64,000 bases of DNA from Saprospiraceae bacterium (lineage in GTDB: Bacteria > Bacteroidota > Bacteroidia > Chitinophagales > Saprospiraceae), in contig JAGFJA010000026.1 in assembly GCA_024103005.1 (NCBI GenBank), forward strand, positions 1-64,000. The letters run 5' to 3'. Shown piece by piece: positions 17,656-26,769 of the stretch (within the stretch, counting starts at the first letter, position 1; every line of letters starts with the position of its first letter). Made by a program: the position numbers and the translations under genes. The notes beneath the pieces were generated by a model. The model had not been told where the DNA came from and made no database searches. It saw only the letters and a list, made by a program, of their open reading frames with translations.

Positions 17656-18216
17656 ATGATAATTTCAATAATTTCCGGCAGTCCATCTCCTACAAGTGTT
17701 TCCATACGGATAGCATATTTCCTACAGAATTATTTAAAGAATTTACTGCCTGAGGCCGAGATCCGGATCATAGATTGCCGACAATACAACATACCTCTGG
17801 ATGATGCATCCTATAAAAATGATGGTTCAGCACCCGAAGAACTTAAATCACTGGTTGATTTGTTTTATCGGACGGATGGTTTTATCCTGCTTACGCCTGA
17901 ATACAACGGTAGTTATACGCCCTCTCTGAAAAACATGCTCAATCATTTTCCAAAGCTCAATCACAAGGCATGCGGAATAGTTACGGCATCCGACGGATCA
18001 CTGGGAGGTATGCGGGCAGCACAACAGCTGCAGCAACTTATCGCAGCACATTTTGGAATCATTTCTCCATATATGTTAATCGTCCCTCATGTACATCAAA
18101 AGTTTACTGATGAAGGGCAATTAATTGACCTTGCCTTAGAAACACAAATTAACAGATTTACTCACGAATATGTCTGGCTGTTTAAGGCACTGTGCCGGGC
18201 TCAATCCAATTTATAA
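17656..18216 (+). CDS. NADPH-dependent FMN reductase family flavoprotein
   Basis: 186 residues with a flavodoxin-like fold. The phosphate-binding loop near the N-terminus is SGSPSPTSVSIRIA. The flavin-contact motif LLTPEYNGSYTPSLKNMLNH (about residues 76-95) is characteristic of the NADPH-FMN reductase/azoreductase (YieF, ArsH-like) family, followed by TASDGSLGGMRA. It transfers electrons from NAD(P)H to flavin, quinones or other acceptors in the cytoplasm. It lies between the EEP nuclease and saccharopine dehydrogenase genes, 21 bases ahead of the latter, and so may be part of that transcript. Confidence 0.88.
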   Translation: MIISIISGSPSPTSVSIRIAYFLQNYLKNLLPEAEIRIIDCRQYNIPLDDASYKNDGSAPEELKSLVDLFYRTDGFILLTPEYNGSYTPSLKNMLNHFPKLNHKACGIVTASDGSLGGMRAAQQLQQLIAAHFGIISPYMLIVPHVHQKFTDEGQLIDLALETQINRFTHEYVWLFKALCRAQSNL

Positions 18217-18237
18217 AATACTACAGAAAAATACAAC

Positions 18238-19458
18238 ATGAAGATAGGAATACTGAGAGAAGGAAAGGTACCGCATGATGACCGGGTAGCATTGACCCCG
18301 GCACAGTGCAGGCTGCTGATGGGCCATCCTCACAACTTTATAATCGCCGTGCAGCCTTCTCCTCACAGGTGTTATTCGGATGAAGAATATACTTCTGCAG
18401 GGGTGCCTGTAGTAGAAGACATATCTCACTGTGATATCATCCTGGGTGTTAAGGAAGTTCCTGTTAAAAACCTGTTAGACGGCAAAACCTACTTTTTCTT
18501 TTCACATACCATCAAAAAACAAGCACACAACAGAAATCTGCTTCGTGCCATTCTGGAAAAGAAAATTACCCTGATTGATTACGAAACACTTGAAGATATC
18601 AATGGAAAACGGTTGATAGCCTTCGGAAAATACGCCGGTATTGTCGGTGCACACAATGGTCTTTGGACATACGGAAAAAGAACCGGTCTCTTTGACTGGC
18701 CACGACTCAAAGACCTGCATGATTACCAACAAGCCAGAGAAGTCTATAATAAAACAACCCTACCGCCTGTGAGGATTGTGGTAACCGGTAGTGGAAGGGT
18801 GGCAGGAGGCGCTATCTCTGCCCTACAGGCAATGAAGGTACATGAAGTTCCGGTAGATGAGTTTCTTGAAAATAAATCTTATGACTATCCTGTGTTTGCT
18901 CACCTGACGTCGGGTGATTATGCAAAACACAAAGACGGCCTTCCCTTCGATAAAGCCAATTTTTATGCTCATCCGGAGAATTATGTCTCTGCATTCCGGC
19001 CTTTCCTGGCAGTGACGGATATATTTATGAATTGTATTTTCTGGGATGTCCATGCGCCTGCATTTTTCAAATTGGAAGACCTTGCAGCTGAAGATTTCAG
19101 AATCTCGGTAATCGCTGACATCACTTGCGATATAGCACCGGCATCTTCCGTACCGACGACTTTCAAGGCAAGTACGATAGACGATCCGGTCTTTGGCGTC
19201 AGTAAAACTGATTATACAGAAACCAAAGCTTTCTTGCCTGGAAGTGTGGACATTATGTCCATCGACAACCTCCCTAATGAACTGCCCAGAGACGCTTCCC
19301 GTTATTTCGGTGACACCTTTGTCAAAGTCATCGTTCCGGAACTGGAATCCGGACATTCTGAAATACTTCGAAGGGCGACTATTGCCAGGGACGGAAAGTT
19401 AATGGAACGATTTTTTTATCTGGAGGATTACGTCAGTGACAATGTGCCTACCCATTAA
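18238..19458 (+). CDS. NAD-dependent saccharopine dehydrogenase (lysine-forming type)
   Basis: 406 residues with an alanine dehydrogenase/PNT-like N-terminal domain (KIGILREGKVPHDDRVALTP at the start) and a Rossmann domain (VVTGSGRVAGGAISAL at about 181-196). Additional matches to the LYS1/AASS C-terminal type are FFSHTIKKQAHNR, FGKYAGIVGAHNGLWTYGKR and VIADITCDIAPASSVPTTF. It cleaves saccharopine to lysine and 2-oxoglutarate or runs the reverse reaction, acting in lysine catabolism in Bacteroidota. The bifunctional partner (lysine-ketoglutarate reductase) is not in the window. It is the last of three closely spaced genes. Confidence 0.88.
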   Translation: MKIGILREGKVPHDDRVALTPAQCRLLMGHPHNFIIAVQPSPHRCYSDEEYTSAGVPVVEDISHCDIILGVKEVPVKNLLDGKTYFFFSHTIKKQAHNRNLLRAILEKKITLIDYETLEDINGKRLIAFGKYAGIVGAHNGLWTYGKRTGLFDWPRLKDLHDYQQAREVYNKTTLPPVRIVVTGSGRVAGGAISALQAMKVHEVPVDEFLENKSYDYPVFAHLTSGDYAKHKDGLPFDKANFYAHPENYVSAFRPFLAVTDIFMNCIFWDVHAPAFFKLEDLAAEDFRISVIADITCDIAPASSVPTTFKASTIDDPVFGVSKTDYTETKAFLPGSVDIMSIDNLPNELPRDASRYFGDTFVKVIVPELESGHSEILRRATIARDGKLMERFFYLEDYVSDNVPTH

Positions 19459-19522
19459 ATATAATTCTGTACAAAACTTATAAATCCCCTACATTTATCT
19501 TGTTTAACTAAATTTATTAGTT

Positions 19523-20542
19523 ATGATTAATCTGATAAGCGACACCATAACAAGGCCTGATCGACCCATGCTTGAAGCAATGATGACTGCCGAGGTCGGA
19601 GACGATGTCTTTGGCGAAGATCCCACCGTCAGACGTCTGGAGGAAAAAGTAGCTGATTTGTTTGGCAAGGAAGACGCATTATTTTGTCCTTCCGGGACCA
19701 TGTCCAATCAGATTGCCATCAAGGTACACACCCGACCGATGGACGAATTAATATGCGATCACTGGTCACATGTGTATCTGTATGAGATAGGCGGGTATGC
19801 TTTTCACAGCGGAATAGCCGTCCACACTATTGTGGGTGACTATGGGAAAATTACTGCCAATCAGGTATCAGAAGCCATCAAGGACCCTGCTGACTGGTTA
19901 CCCCACAGCCGCCTGGTGGTACTTGAAAATTCAACAAATAAAGGTGGCGGCAATTACTATACCGTGGATGAAATAAAACCAATAGCCCAGGTTTGCTCTG
20001 CTCACAATCTTGCACTCCACCTTGACGGCGCAAGAATATTCAATGTCTTGGTCGAGACAGAAGAAACTCCCGCAGATGCAGGTCGGCTTTTTGATTCCAT
20101 TTCCGTGTGCCTTTCCAAGGGGCTGGGCGCGCCGGTAGGATCAGTACTCACCGGACAAAGAGACTTCATAAAGGAGGCAAGGAGGGTGCGCAAGGTGATG
20201 GGCGGCGGGATGCGGCAGGCAGGATATCTTGCTGCTGCCGGCATTTATGCACTGGACCACAATATCCCTCAGCTGAAAACAGATAATAACCGGGCAAAGG
20301 CAGTCGGTCACATTTTGAGCCAATTACCTTATGTCAAATCAGTATCTCCGGTAAAGACCAATATAGTCATCTTCGAACTGTCAGATCCTTATGCAGCCGT
20401 TGAATTTATTGATATTCTGAAAAGAAACAACATTATTGGATCAGCCTTCGGCAAGCACATGGTGAGGCTGGTATTCCACAGGGATATATCCGAACAACAG
20501 TTTAATGAGGTAATGGCTGTCCTTCCTGAGATCCGGGTGTAA
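19523..20542 (+). CDS. ltaE: Low-specificity L-threonine aldolase
   Basis: PLP enzyme (339 residues, family length) splitting L-threonine or L-allo-threonine into glycine and acetaldehyde. The whole family pattern is present: INLISDTITRPDRPM at the start, GDDVFGEDPTV, FCPSGTMSNQIA, the LHLDGARI motif with the PLP-contacting Asp, and the Schiff-base Lys199 in CLSKGLGAPVGS followed by MGGGMRQAG. A weak -7 element (TATCTTGT at about 19497) suggests its own promoter 64 bases after saccharopine dehydrogenase. Its last 41 bases overlap the 3' end of the convergent lolD gene, and no terminator separates them. Confidence 0.95.
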   Translation: MINLISDTITRPDRPMLEAMMTAEVGDDVFGEDPTVRRLEEKVADLFGKEDALFCPSGTMSNQIAIKVHTRPMDELICDHWSHVYLYEIGGYAFHSGIAVHTIVGDYGKITANQVSEAIKDPADWLPHSRLVVLENSTNKGGGNYYTVDEIKPIAQVCSAHNLALHLDGARIFNVLVETEETPADAGRLFDSISVCLSKGLGAPVGSVLTGQRDFIKEARRVRKVMGGGMRQAGYLAAAGIYALDHNIPQLKTDNNRAKAVGHILSQLPYVKSVSPVKTNIVIFELSDPYAAVEFIDILKRNNIIGSAFGKHMVRLVFHRDISEQQFNEVMAVLPEIRV

Positions 20543-21188
20543 TGATTCTGCCTGCCGCCATCTCTATGATACGGTCACATCGCTCTGCCAGCAAGGGATT
20601 ATGTGTAACAAGAATAAAGGTAAGATTCAGATCCGTACGAAATTTAAGGATAAGGTCATGCAATTCATTGGCTGATTTTTCATCCAAGTTACCTGTCGGT
20701 TCATCTGCAAGGATGAGAGCAGGCTGATTGATGAGGGCACGAGCAAAGGCTACCCGCTGCTGCTCTCCACCTGACATTTCTTTGGGCTTATGTGTGAGTC
20801 GATGAGAAAGCCCCAGGTAATCCAGAAGCTCTTTTGCCCTTTTTTCTGCCTTGGAGCGGTCAACCTTTTTTATAAAGGCAGGAATGCAGACATTTTCGAG
20901 TGCAGTAAACTCAGGTAGGAGATGGTGAAATTGAAAAATAAATCCAAGAGATTGATTTCTAAATTCGGATAATTTGCTGTTGGATAGTTTATTCAAATCC
21001 TGCCCGTCAAAAAAAATATTGCCCTTATCGGGTCGTTCAAGTGTTCCGGTGATGTGGAGCAAAGTACTTTTTCCGGCGCCGCTTTTCCCGACAATAGCCA
21101 CTACTTCCCCTTTTTTCACCTCAAAGGAAACATCTTTTAGTACCTGTACCTCACCGAAGGATTTGTATAAACTTCTTGCTTCAATCAT
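20502..21188 (-). CDS. lolD: LolD-like ABC transporter ATP-binding protein
   Basis: 228 residues from the ATG at 21188 (a TTG two codons upstream is less likely). The ATPase motifs are clear: Walker A GKSGAGKST, Q-loop FQFHHLLPEFTALENV, signature MSGGEQQRVAFARAL, Walker B LILADEPTGNLDE and H-loop LVTHN. The HLLPEFTALENV region and overall length fit the LolD/MacB-type family that powers lipoprotein release from the inner membrane. The LolC/E permease genes are not adjacent. The gene is 14 bases downstream of the PepSY-like gene and overlaps the end of ltaE on the other strand. Confidence 0.88.
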   Translation of the reverse strand: MIEARSLYKSFGEVQVLKDVSFEVKKGEVVAIVGKSGAGKSTLLHITGTLERPDKGNIFFDGQDLNKLSNSKLSEFRNQSLGFIFQFHHLLPEFTALENVCIPAFIKKVDRSKAEKRAKELLDYLGLSHRLTHKPKEMSGGEQQRVAFARALINQPALILADEPTGNLDEKSANELHDLILKFRTDLNLTFILVTHNPLLAERCDRIIEMAAGRIITPGSQEGQPLPH

Positions 21189-21202
21189 GATCAATGTAAG
21201 GG

Positions 21203-21685
21203 TTATTCCTGATGCATTTGTGTACTGTCAATAGCAGGAATAGTCTCCGGTTCGATGGTTTCTTTCGATACAAGCTGTCCCAGGTCATCAAACACTAAAC
21301 GGTCTTCGGCTACTTCCACCACATAATACACTTCTTTCCTGGCATTTTTTGTTTTAAGGATAAGATCAGGCTCATCATCAGGATAGTTTTGTCTCAGATA
21401 ATGATTGATACTGAAAAGGAGGGCGGATGCATCGACGGCTATACCGGATTCAACAAAACGGCCTTTCTCTGTAAATAAGGCATATCCCTGTTTTCCGACA
21501 CTTTCAAACTCAGCCTTATAGAGGCTGTCCTGCATCATCCAGTTGACCTTTCGGCTGTATTTAAATTGTTTCTCCAGAGCCTTAACCATCTTTTCAGGCA
21601 CATCCTTGCTTTTCAAAGGCTGTGCGGACAAGGCTACAAAGAAAAACACACTACATAACAAACACAAGTACTTCATATCATTCAT
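21203..21685 (-). CDS. Secreted PepSY-like protein
   Basis: 160 residues with a signal peptide. The better start may be the second ATG (21676), giving MKYLCLLCSVFFFVALSAQ and leaving room for a leader after the -7 element at 21700-21707. The mature part contains two similar alpha-beta segments (VPEKMVKALEKQF with VNWMMQDSLYKAEF, and LLFSINHYLRQNYPD with EVYYVVEVAEDRLVF), the pattern of putative beta-lactamase-inhibitor-like PepSY proteins common in Bacteroidota. A role in the periplasm is likely; the ligand is unknown. It is 14 bases upstream of lolD in the same transcript. Confidence 0.75.
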   Translation of the reverse strand: MNDMKYLCLLCSVFFFVALSAQPLKSKDVPEKMVKALEKQFKYSRKVNWMMQDSLYKAEFESVGKQGYALFTEKGRFVESGIAVDASALLFSINHYLRQNYPDDEPDLILKTKNARKEVYYVVEVAEDRLVFDDLGQLVSKETIEPETIPAIDSTQMHQE

Positions 21686-21699
21686 CTTATACTTCAGGT

Positions 21700-21707
21700 C
21701 AAAAATA
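21700..21707 (-). promoter_or_regulatory. -7 element of the PepSY-like/lolD transcript
   Basis: TATTTTTG on the minus strand fits TAnnTTTG and is 14 or 23 bases before the two possible start codons. No good -33 is seen. Confidence 0.45.
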
Positions 21708-21771
21708 GGATTATTGGCGGAGTGAAAAAAATTATCTGACAGAGAATTGGGTCAAAAGTTAATTCACCTCA

Positions 21772-21834
21772 CAAAAAAATCCGGATGGAAAGAGCATTTT
21801 TTCAATAAAACAGTTGGCTGCTCTGCCCATCCGG
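21772..21834 (-). terminator. Rho-independent terminator of the M16 peptidase gene
   Basis: Arms CCGGATGG (21781-21788) and CCATCCGG (21827-21834) plus inner arms AGAGCA and TGCTCT form a two-part hairpin. On the minus strand it is followed by a run of seven T (21773-21779). It lies about 85 bases past the M16 stop. Confidence 0.8.
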
Positions 21835-21917
21835 CGGGAATTTCAAAAATTATTTAACATCCGTCCTACCTCATAAATTGTCCAAATCAAAGAGGCTGTG
21901 ACGAAAAAACAAATCAC

Positions 21918-24890
21918 TCAGGGCTTAGCAGGGCTGAAATTACTTTCATCATATCCAAACAAATCTTTCAAAGACAACACTTTGACGTCACCATATTTTT
22001 TCAAGTCGTCCATTTTGACTTTATCCTTGCTGCCCATAATTCCGATATTCCATTTTTGATTACTGAAATGGTCTTTATGGAATTTACTGACATCGTCCAG
22101 CGTCATTGTCTGTATATTGTTGTAAATATCCCGGCGTACATCATGGTCCAGACCTTTTTTCAATGCACCTTCATAAGAAAAGAGGATTCCGCTCTTATTG
22201 ATACGCTGTGTCTGGATTCCTGTTATGATGGCATTTTTACTGAGTTCCCAAGATTTATCCAGGATCGGCATTTTATTAAGCAAATTATTGATAGCCTGCA
22301 TTGCATCGTTAAACTTATCAGCCTGTGTGCCTACATAAAAGGTGGCGATCAGTGGTTTGTCTTTCTTGGAAGGAATACTGATATTACTATATGCCGAATA
22401 GGCAAGTGCCCTTGATTCTCTTATATCCTGGAAAACAACTGAAGCCATTCCGCCTCCATAATATTCATTAAAGGCACGTGAAACAGTCTCAATGGCTGGA
22501 TTGTATTTCTCCTCTGTGCTTTTGAAGTTAATATCAGCCTGTACCATATCATAATCCACAAAATAAACTGTATTCCGGTCTGTTTTCAATGGAACAAAAT
22601 CTTTCCCTGCCGGTGCAGGCACCAGAGCCGGCGCCAGCTTATGGGATTTGCGAAGTGTACCGGTCAGCTTGTCTAATGGTCTTGCCCCACAGTACATGAT
22701 GCGATGCTGAATCTTTTTGTTTCCTTTAATTATCCCGATTAACTCTTCGGCTGTCACTTTCTTCAATTGTTCGTTGGAAAGGATTGTATTGAAAGGATTT
22801 TTTGGCCCATATTTCAAATAATTCTGAAGGGCGCCTTGCATGATAATATCCTTATTGAGCAAGTTATCCTGGCGGCCCTTGATGATATTGTCAATCATCT
22901 TATTCAACGCCACCTGGTCGGCTTTAGGATTATTCAGAAGGTCTTCAATAATGCCTATCCCGATGTCAAAATTTTCTTCCAGGCCACTCATATATATATT
23001 CATCTCATCCTCACTCACCTGTACTCCCCAGTCTAATCCAAGATTGTACAGTTGCTTGTTGATTTCAGCATTTGATTTAGTAGTGGTTCCGATGTACTTC
23101 AGGTAATCCATTGCCAGTCCAAGTTTTGGATTTGCCGTGGTTCCGTAATCATAGGTATAGTAAATATTGAACAGTTCATTGATGTTATTTGGCACATACC
23201 AGATGGGCACACCTTTTACAAGCGTTGATTTGACGATATCTTTATCATAGTCAAGGAATTTGGGCTCTATCGGAGTTGTCTTCATCGCCAGCATATTCTT
23301 CAGGAAGGGTGACTGGGCATCCCGGTTAAGCTCTACCGGATGAATTTCCGGCTTGACGACTTTGGGGACGTCGTTTTCACCCGTTTTTTTGTAAATCACT
23401 GTATAATTATCCTGAAAGTACATAGCTGCAAATCTCATGATATCCTTTTTGGTAATCTTTGCCATGACGTTCATATCGTTGAGATAGTCCACCCACGGAC
23501 GACCAATAACAAAGGATTCGTGGAGCAAAAATGCCGTGCTTGTCGCTTTCTCAGTCTGCTGAATCAGAGAGAGTTTCATATTGTTGATCGTTCCGGTGAT
23601 GATGGAAGTATCGAAGTCTCCGGTTTTGAGTTTTTTGATCTGTTCCAAAAAGAGGTCTTTCACCTGATCCAGTGTCTGCCCGTCTTTCGGTCTGCCTTGC
23701 AACCAACATACGCCATGATCCTTAAGCAGGTAAGTAAAAGCGTATCCTTCCAGCATCTTCTGTTCATTGACCAGATATTTGTCTATCAGACCACTCTTTC
23801 CGTTGTACAGAATGGAAGAAACAAGATTGGCCATAACGGCATTAGAATCCAATGCACTCGGCATCCTGAAGCCAATAGCCACCTTCTCTTCATCAGGTGT
23901 GTACAAGGTGATTTTCGTTACGGAGTCCACAGGATTTTCTGCCTGAAATATAAAAGGAGGCGCTTTGAGTGCCGGCATATCCCCGAAATATTTATCCACC
24001 AGCTCGATTGTTTTGTCAGGATCAAGGTCACCTGCAAGGATAATTGCCATATTGCCTGCGACATAGTACTTATGGTAATAGTTTCTTATTTCTTTAAGGG
24101 ATGGATTTTTAAGATGTTCAATAGTACCAATCGTTGTTTGGGTACCATAAGGATGTTTTTTGAAAAGGGAAGCAAACATGGCTTCAAATATCTTGTTGTC
24201 ACCATTGTCCAGAGAGATATTCTTTTCTTCATATACGGCTTCCAGTTCTGTATGGAACAGGCGGAGTACCGGGTTTCTGAATCTTTCTTTCTGAATGATC
24301 AGATATTTTTCCAGGTTATTGGATGGAAAATTTTCCATATAGGTTGTATTCTCAAAACTGGTAAAAGCATTGGTCATCTTGGAGCCGATGTCAGCCATCA
24401 TCTTGTCGTACTCATTGGCGATAGCATACCGTGAGGCCACATTACTGACGCTGTCAATCTGATGGTATATCTGCCTTCTGGCTGCTTCGTCAGTTGTCTG
24501 CCCATACACCTCATAGAGTGCATCTATCTTGTCCAGTTCGACTTTTTCTTTGGCATAATCCATGGTCCCGAACTTATCCGTGCCTTTAAACAACATGTGT
24601 TCCAGATAGTGTGCCAGCCCAGTATGATCGGCAGGATCGTTTTTTGAGCCGGCCTTAGTGGTAATCAGAGCCATAATCCTGGGTTCAAGGTGATTTTCAG
24701 CCAGAATAACCGTAAGGCCATTCTTTAGTGTATAGACCCTCGCCTTTGCAGGGTCACCATATACTTCGGTAAATTGATACTTATGGTCAGGTGAAGTCCG
24801 CATAAAGGCCATATAGCCACTTTTTTGTGCAAAAACTCCGCCGGAAACAAGAAAACAAAACAATAAAAACTTAAGACGCATTTTATTCAA
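21918..24890 (-). CDS. M16 (pitrilysin/insulinase) family zinc metallopeptidase, double-length
   Basis: 990 residues with a signal peptide (about 1-22, ending VFAQ), so periplasmic or outer-membrane associated. The first M16 unit carries the inverted zinc motif HYLEH (His94, Glu97, His98) in GLAHYLEHMLFKGTDKFGT. A downstream glutamate is in the AVYEEKNISLDNGDN region (about residue 218). A second, catalytically inactive M16 unit (about 520-990, ending in the KKYGDVKVL region) completes the clamshell typical of this long form. Such enzymes digest peptides, possibly signal peptides or peptides imported from outside. It is monocistronic, with a promoter and terminator in sequence. Confidence 0.93.
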   Translation of the reverse strand: MNKMRLKFLLFCFLVSGGVFAQKSGYMAFMRTSPDHKYQFTEVYGDPAKARVYTLKNGLTVILAENHLEPRIMALITTKAGSKNDPADHTGLAHYLEHMLFKGTDKFGTMDYAKEKVELDKIDALYEVYGQTTDEAARRQIYHQIDSVSNVASRYAIANEYDKMMADIGSKMTNAFTSFENTTYMENFPSNNLEKYLIIQKERFRNPVLRLFHTELEAVYEEKNISLDNGDNKIFEAMFASLFKKHPYGTQTTIGTIEHLKNPSLKEIRNYYHKYYVAGNMAIILAGDLDPDKTIELVDKYFGDMPALKAPPFIFQAENPVDSVTKITLYTPDEEKVAIGFRMPSALDSNAVMANLVSSILYNGKSGLIDKYLVNEQKMLEGYAFTYLLKDHGVCWLQGRPKDGQTLDQVKDLFLEQIKKLKTGDFDTSIITGTINNMKLSLIQQTEKATSTAFLLHESFVIGRPWVDYLNDMNVMAKITKKDIMRFAAMYFQDNYTVIYKKTGENDVPKVVKPEIHPVELNRDAQSPFLKNMLAMKTTPIEPKFLDYDKDIVKSTLVKGVPIWYVPNNINELFNIYYTYDYGTTANPKLGLAMDYLKYIGTTTKSNAEINKQLYNLGLDWGVQVSEDEMNIYMSGLEENFDIGIGIIEDLLNNPKADQVALNKMIDNIIKGRQDNLLNKDIIMQGALQNYLKYGPKNPFNTILSNEQLKKVTAEELIGIIKGNKKIQHRIMYCGARPLDKLTGTLRKSHKLAPALVPAPAGKDFVPLKTDRNTVYFVDYDMVQADINFKSTEEKYNPAIETVSRAFNEYYGGGMASVVFQDIRESRALAYSAYSNISIPSKKDKPLIATFYVGTQADKFNDAMQAINNLLNKMPILDKSWELSKNAIITGIQTQRINKSGILFSYEGALKKGLDHDVRRDIYNNIQTMTLDDVSKFHKDHFSNQKWNIGIMGSKDKVKMDDLKKYGDVKVLSLKDLFGYDESNFSPAKP

Positions 24891-24962
24891 TTTTTTAAAT
24901 GTAAATAACCTTCGTATAACGATATATCGAAATGATTATGATAGAATTATATATTTATTTTT

Positions 24963-24993
24963 CAAAAATAATATTTTTCTGCCGAGTCGGCAA
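24963..24993 (-). promoter_or_regulatory. Promoter of the M16 peptidase gene
   Basis: On the minus strand, TTG (24991-24993), a 20-base spacer, then TATTTTTG (24963-24970), 73 bases before the ATG. Confidence 0.6.
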
Positions 24994-25100
24994 TAAATTT
25001 TTCATCAACTCTACGGTAGGTACCAGTAAAACAGAAAGTACAAGTTTGCTGCATTTCACTTTAATTTTCAAAAATTGATACTATGTCGGCAATGCTGCTT

Positions 25101-26693
25101 TTAAGGCAGCACGATAAATCTGCCTATTATACAAGGTCTGTTTCCTTCCTGCAAGACGTAATATACTCCGGCATCAGGCCTTTCGAGCTCAACCTGTACG
25201 ACTCCGCCCAAGCTGCTAATGATCTTAAATCCCACTTTTCGCCCCGATCGATCTACAATTTTAATCAGATTCTCCTGATTATGATCTGATAAATTTAAGG
25301 TAAATATACCCCTGTTGGGATTGGGGTAGGTGTTTACTTCCTTAATTAGCTTAGGAATGCTATTGGCAACTGCATATTCATAAGCTCCGATATCTATGGC
25401 AGTGCCTTCAATCACCCTTTGCACTACCGAAAAATTACTAAAATCATAAGAAAACATGGGCACAAGGGCAAATCCGAACTGATCCGAGCCTGCATCCACT
25501 CCTTTGTCTATTAGAGGCGTAGCTTCACCGGTTAAATTGAAATTCCTGTTCTCCGCATCGACAAACCAATTGTCTGGAAAATTCTTCGAAAACACATTAG
25601 CTGCCGTATCCAGAACTGCCGGAATATTGGAACCGAAGAGGCTGACATTGGCGACGGGGATGGACGAAAAAACATTGTTATATACCTTAAATCGGTTAAT
25701 TCCGGACTTTGGGGCAATATTAAAATAGCGTACATTGCCCGGATACTCATTGATGACGGTATTGTTGATAAAATAGAAATCTTCTACCGGATTGATTACA
25801 TCGTCATAGCCGACGATTCCGTGATTGCCTCCTGATGGACCCTGGATGATGATGTTGCCCATGATGATGTTGTTGCCGCCCTGAGCGATATTTATTTCAT
25901 AGCTGCCATTGCCATCGGCTTCATCGATTAGATTACCGATGATGAATGCATTTTGTGCACGTGTCTTCAGAGAATTAGCCTCACCTCGCGGATGGTGGAA
26001 ATAGCAGGCTCCCACTTCCAGTGTATCTGTTGATGCATTGATGTAAATATGATGTTCATATCCTGAATATCCATTGTTATAAAATTCACAGAACAACAGA
26101 GTCACTTTGCTACCGGTCACTGACTGATTGCCTTCTAATATTCCGTTCTGACAGTTGCGAAAAAGACAGTTTTCTACTCTCAGATTCTTTGCCTGAAAGC
26201 GGATACCTGCTCCGTTGCCTCCGTCGGCATCAGTGACTTTGGCGCCATCGAAGATAAGGTTGGCAATATATATATTGTCAGACGAGCCCGGACTGTCAAA
26301 AACCCAAATTCCCTTGCGATTAGGGATATATCCGTCAAATTTAATGACCGGCCGGTTACCTTCTGTTATTACTCCAACGAAGGATAAATTACTCTTTCGC
26401 CATACGCAGGCATCATTCTCATAGGTACCACCGTAAATATAGATAATATCACCATCGTCCACTAATGACACGAGCTCACTCGGTTTGGAATATTCCTTTC
26501 CGGGTCCGACTTGCCACGTCCTGGCATATAAGCCGGCCGGCAGGAGTATGAATAACCAAAAAAATAAACCAAGGATGGATAATAAAGACCTGTATCCTCT
26601 GAAGCTGTCGAAAAAAGGCCTTTCCGGCGAATTTATACTGATTGAATAATCCACAAATAAAGGCATGGAGGGAATAGGAGTATTTTTATTCAT
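25101..26693 (-). CDS. Secreted right-handed beta-helix protein with T9SS sorting domain
   Basis: 530 residues. An unusually long N-terminus (about 37 residues) precedes the hydrophobic signal segment (about 38-57: LLSILGLFFWLFILLPAGLY). The central region (about 70-400) shows the short repeated Asn/Ile-rich strands of parallel beta-helices (NLRVENCLFRNCQNGI, NAFIIGNLIDEADGNGSYEI, NNIIMGNIIIQGPSGGNHGI). Such folds often bind or cut polysaccharide, but no catalytic set can be named. A T9SS type A sorting domain occupies about 455-530 (start TYPNPNRGIF). The -7 element at 26716-26723 supports the long start at 26693. The protein is expected at the cell surface. Confidence 0.88.
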   Translation of the reverse strand: MNKNTPIPSMPLFVDYSISINSPERPFFDSFRGYRSLLSILGLFFWLFILLPAGLYARTWQVGPGKEYSKPSELVSLVDDGDIIYIYGGTYENDACVWRKSNLSFVGVITEGNRPVIKFDGYIPNRKGIWVFDSPGSSDNIYIANLIFDGAKVTDADGGNGAGIRFQAKNLRVENCLFRNCQNGILEGNQSVTGSKVTLLFCEFYNNGYSGYEHHIYINASTDTLEVGACYFHHPRGEANSLKTRAQNAFIIGNLIDEADGNGSYEINIAQGGNNIIMGNIIIQGPSGGNHGIVGYDDVINPVEDFYFINNTVINEYPGNVRYFNIAPKSGINRFKVYNNVFSSIPVANVSLFGSNIPAVLDTAANVFSKNFPDNWFVDAENRNFNLTGEATPLIDKGVDAGSDQFGFALVPMFSYDFSNFSVVQRVIEGTAIDIGAYEYAVANSIPKLIKEVNTYPNPNRGIFTLNLSDHNQENLIKIVDRSGRKVGFKIISSLGGVVQVELERPDAGVYYVLQEGNRPCIIGRFIVLP

Positions 26694-26715
26694 GATGACT
26701 ATTTTTGATAGACCT

Positions 26716-26723
26716 CAAAGATA
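26716..26723 (-). promoter_or_regulatory. -7 element of the beta-helix protein gene
   Basis: TATCTTTG on the minus strand is an exact consensus match, 22 bases before the start codon. The -33 partner is not at the standard distance. Confidence 0.5.
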
Positions 26724-26769
26724 GTTGAACCGAATCAAAATCACTATTCGACTAAATTAAAAATTTTCC

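Noticed and set aside
23340..24434. 364-codon plus ORF opposite the M16 peptidase gene
   Set aside because: Antisense shadow: the minus-strand frame has clear M16 motifs, while this frame is Cys/His/Phe-rich without a recognisable domain.
24980..24993. Hairpin TGCCGAGTCGGCA as terminator of the beta-helix gene
   Set aside because: The stem is only five or six pairs and no T run follows on the minus strand; it overlaps the M16 promoter region.
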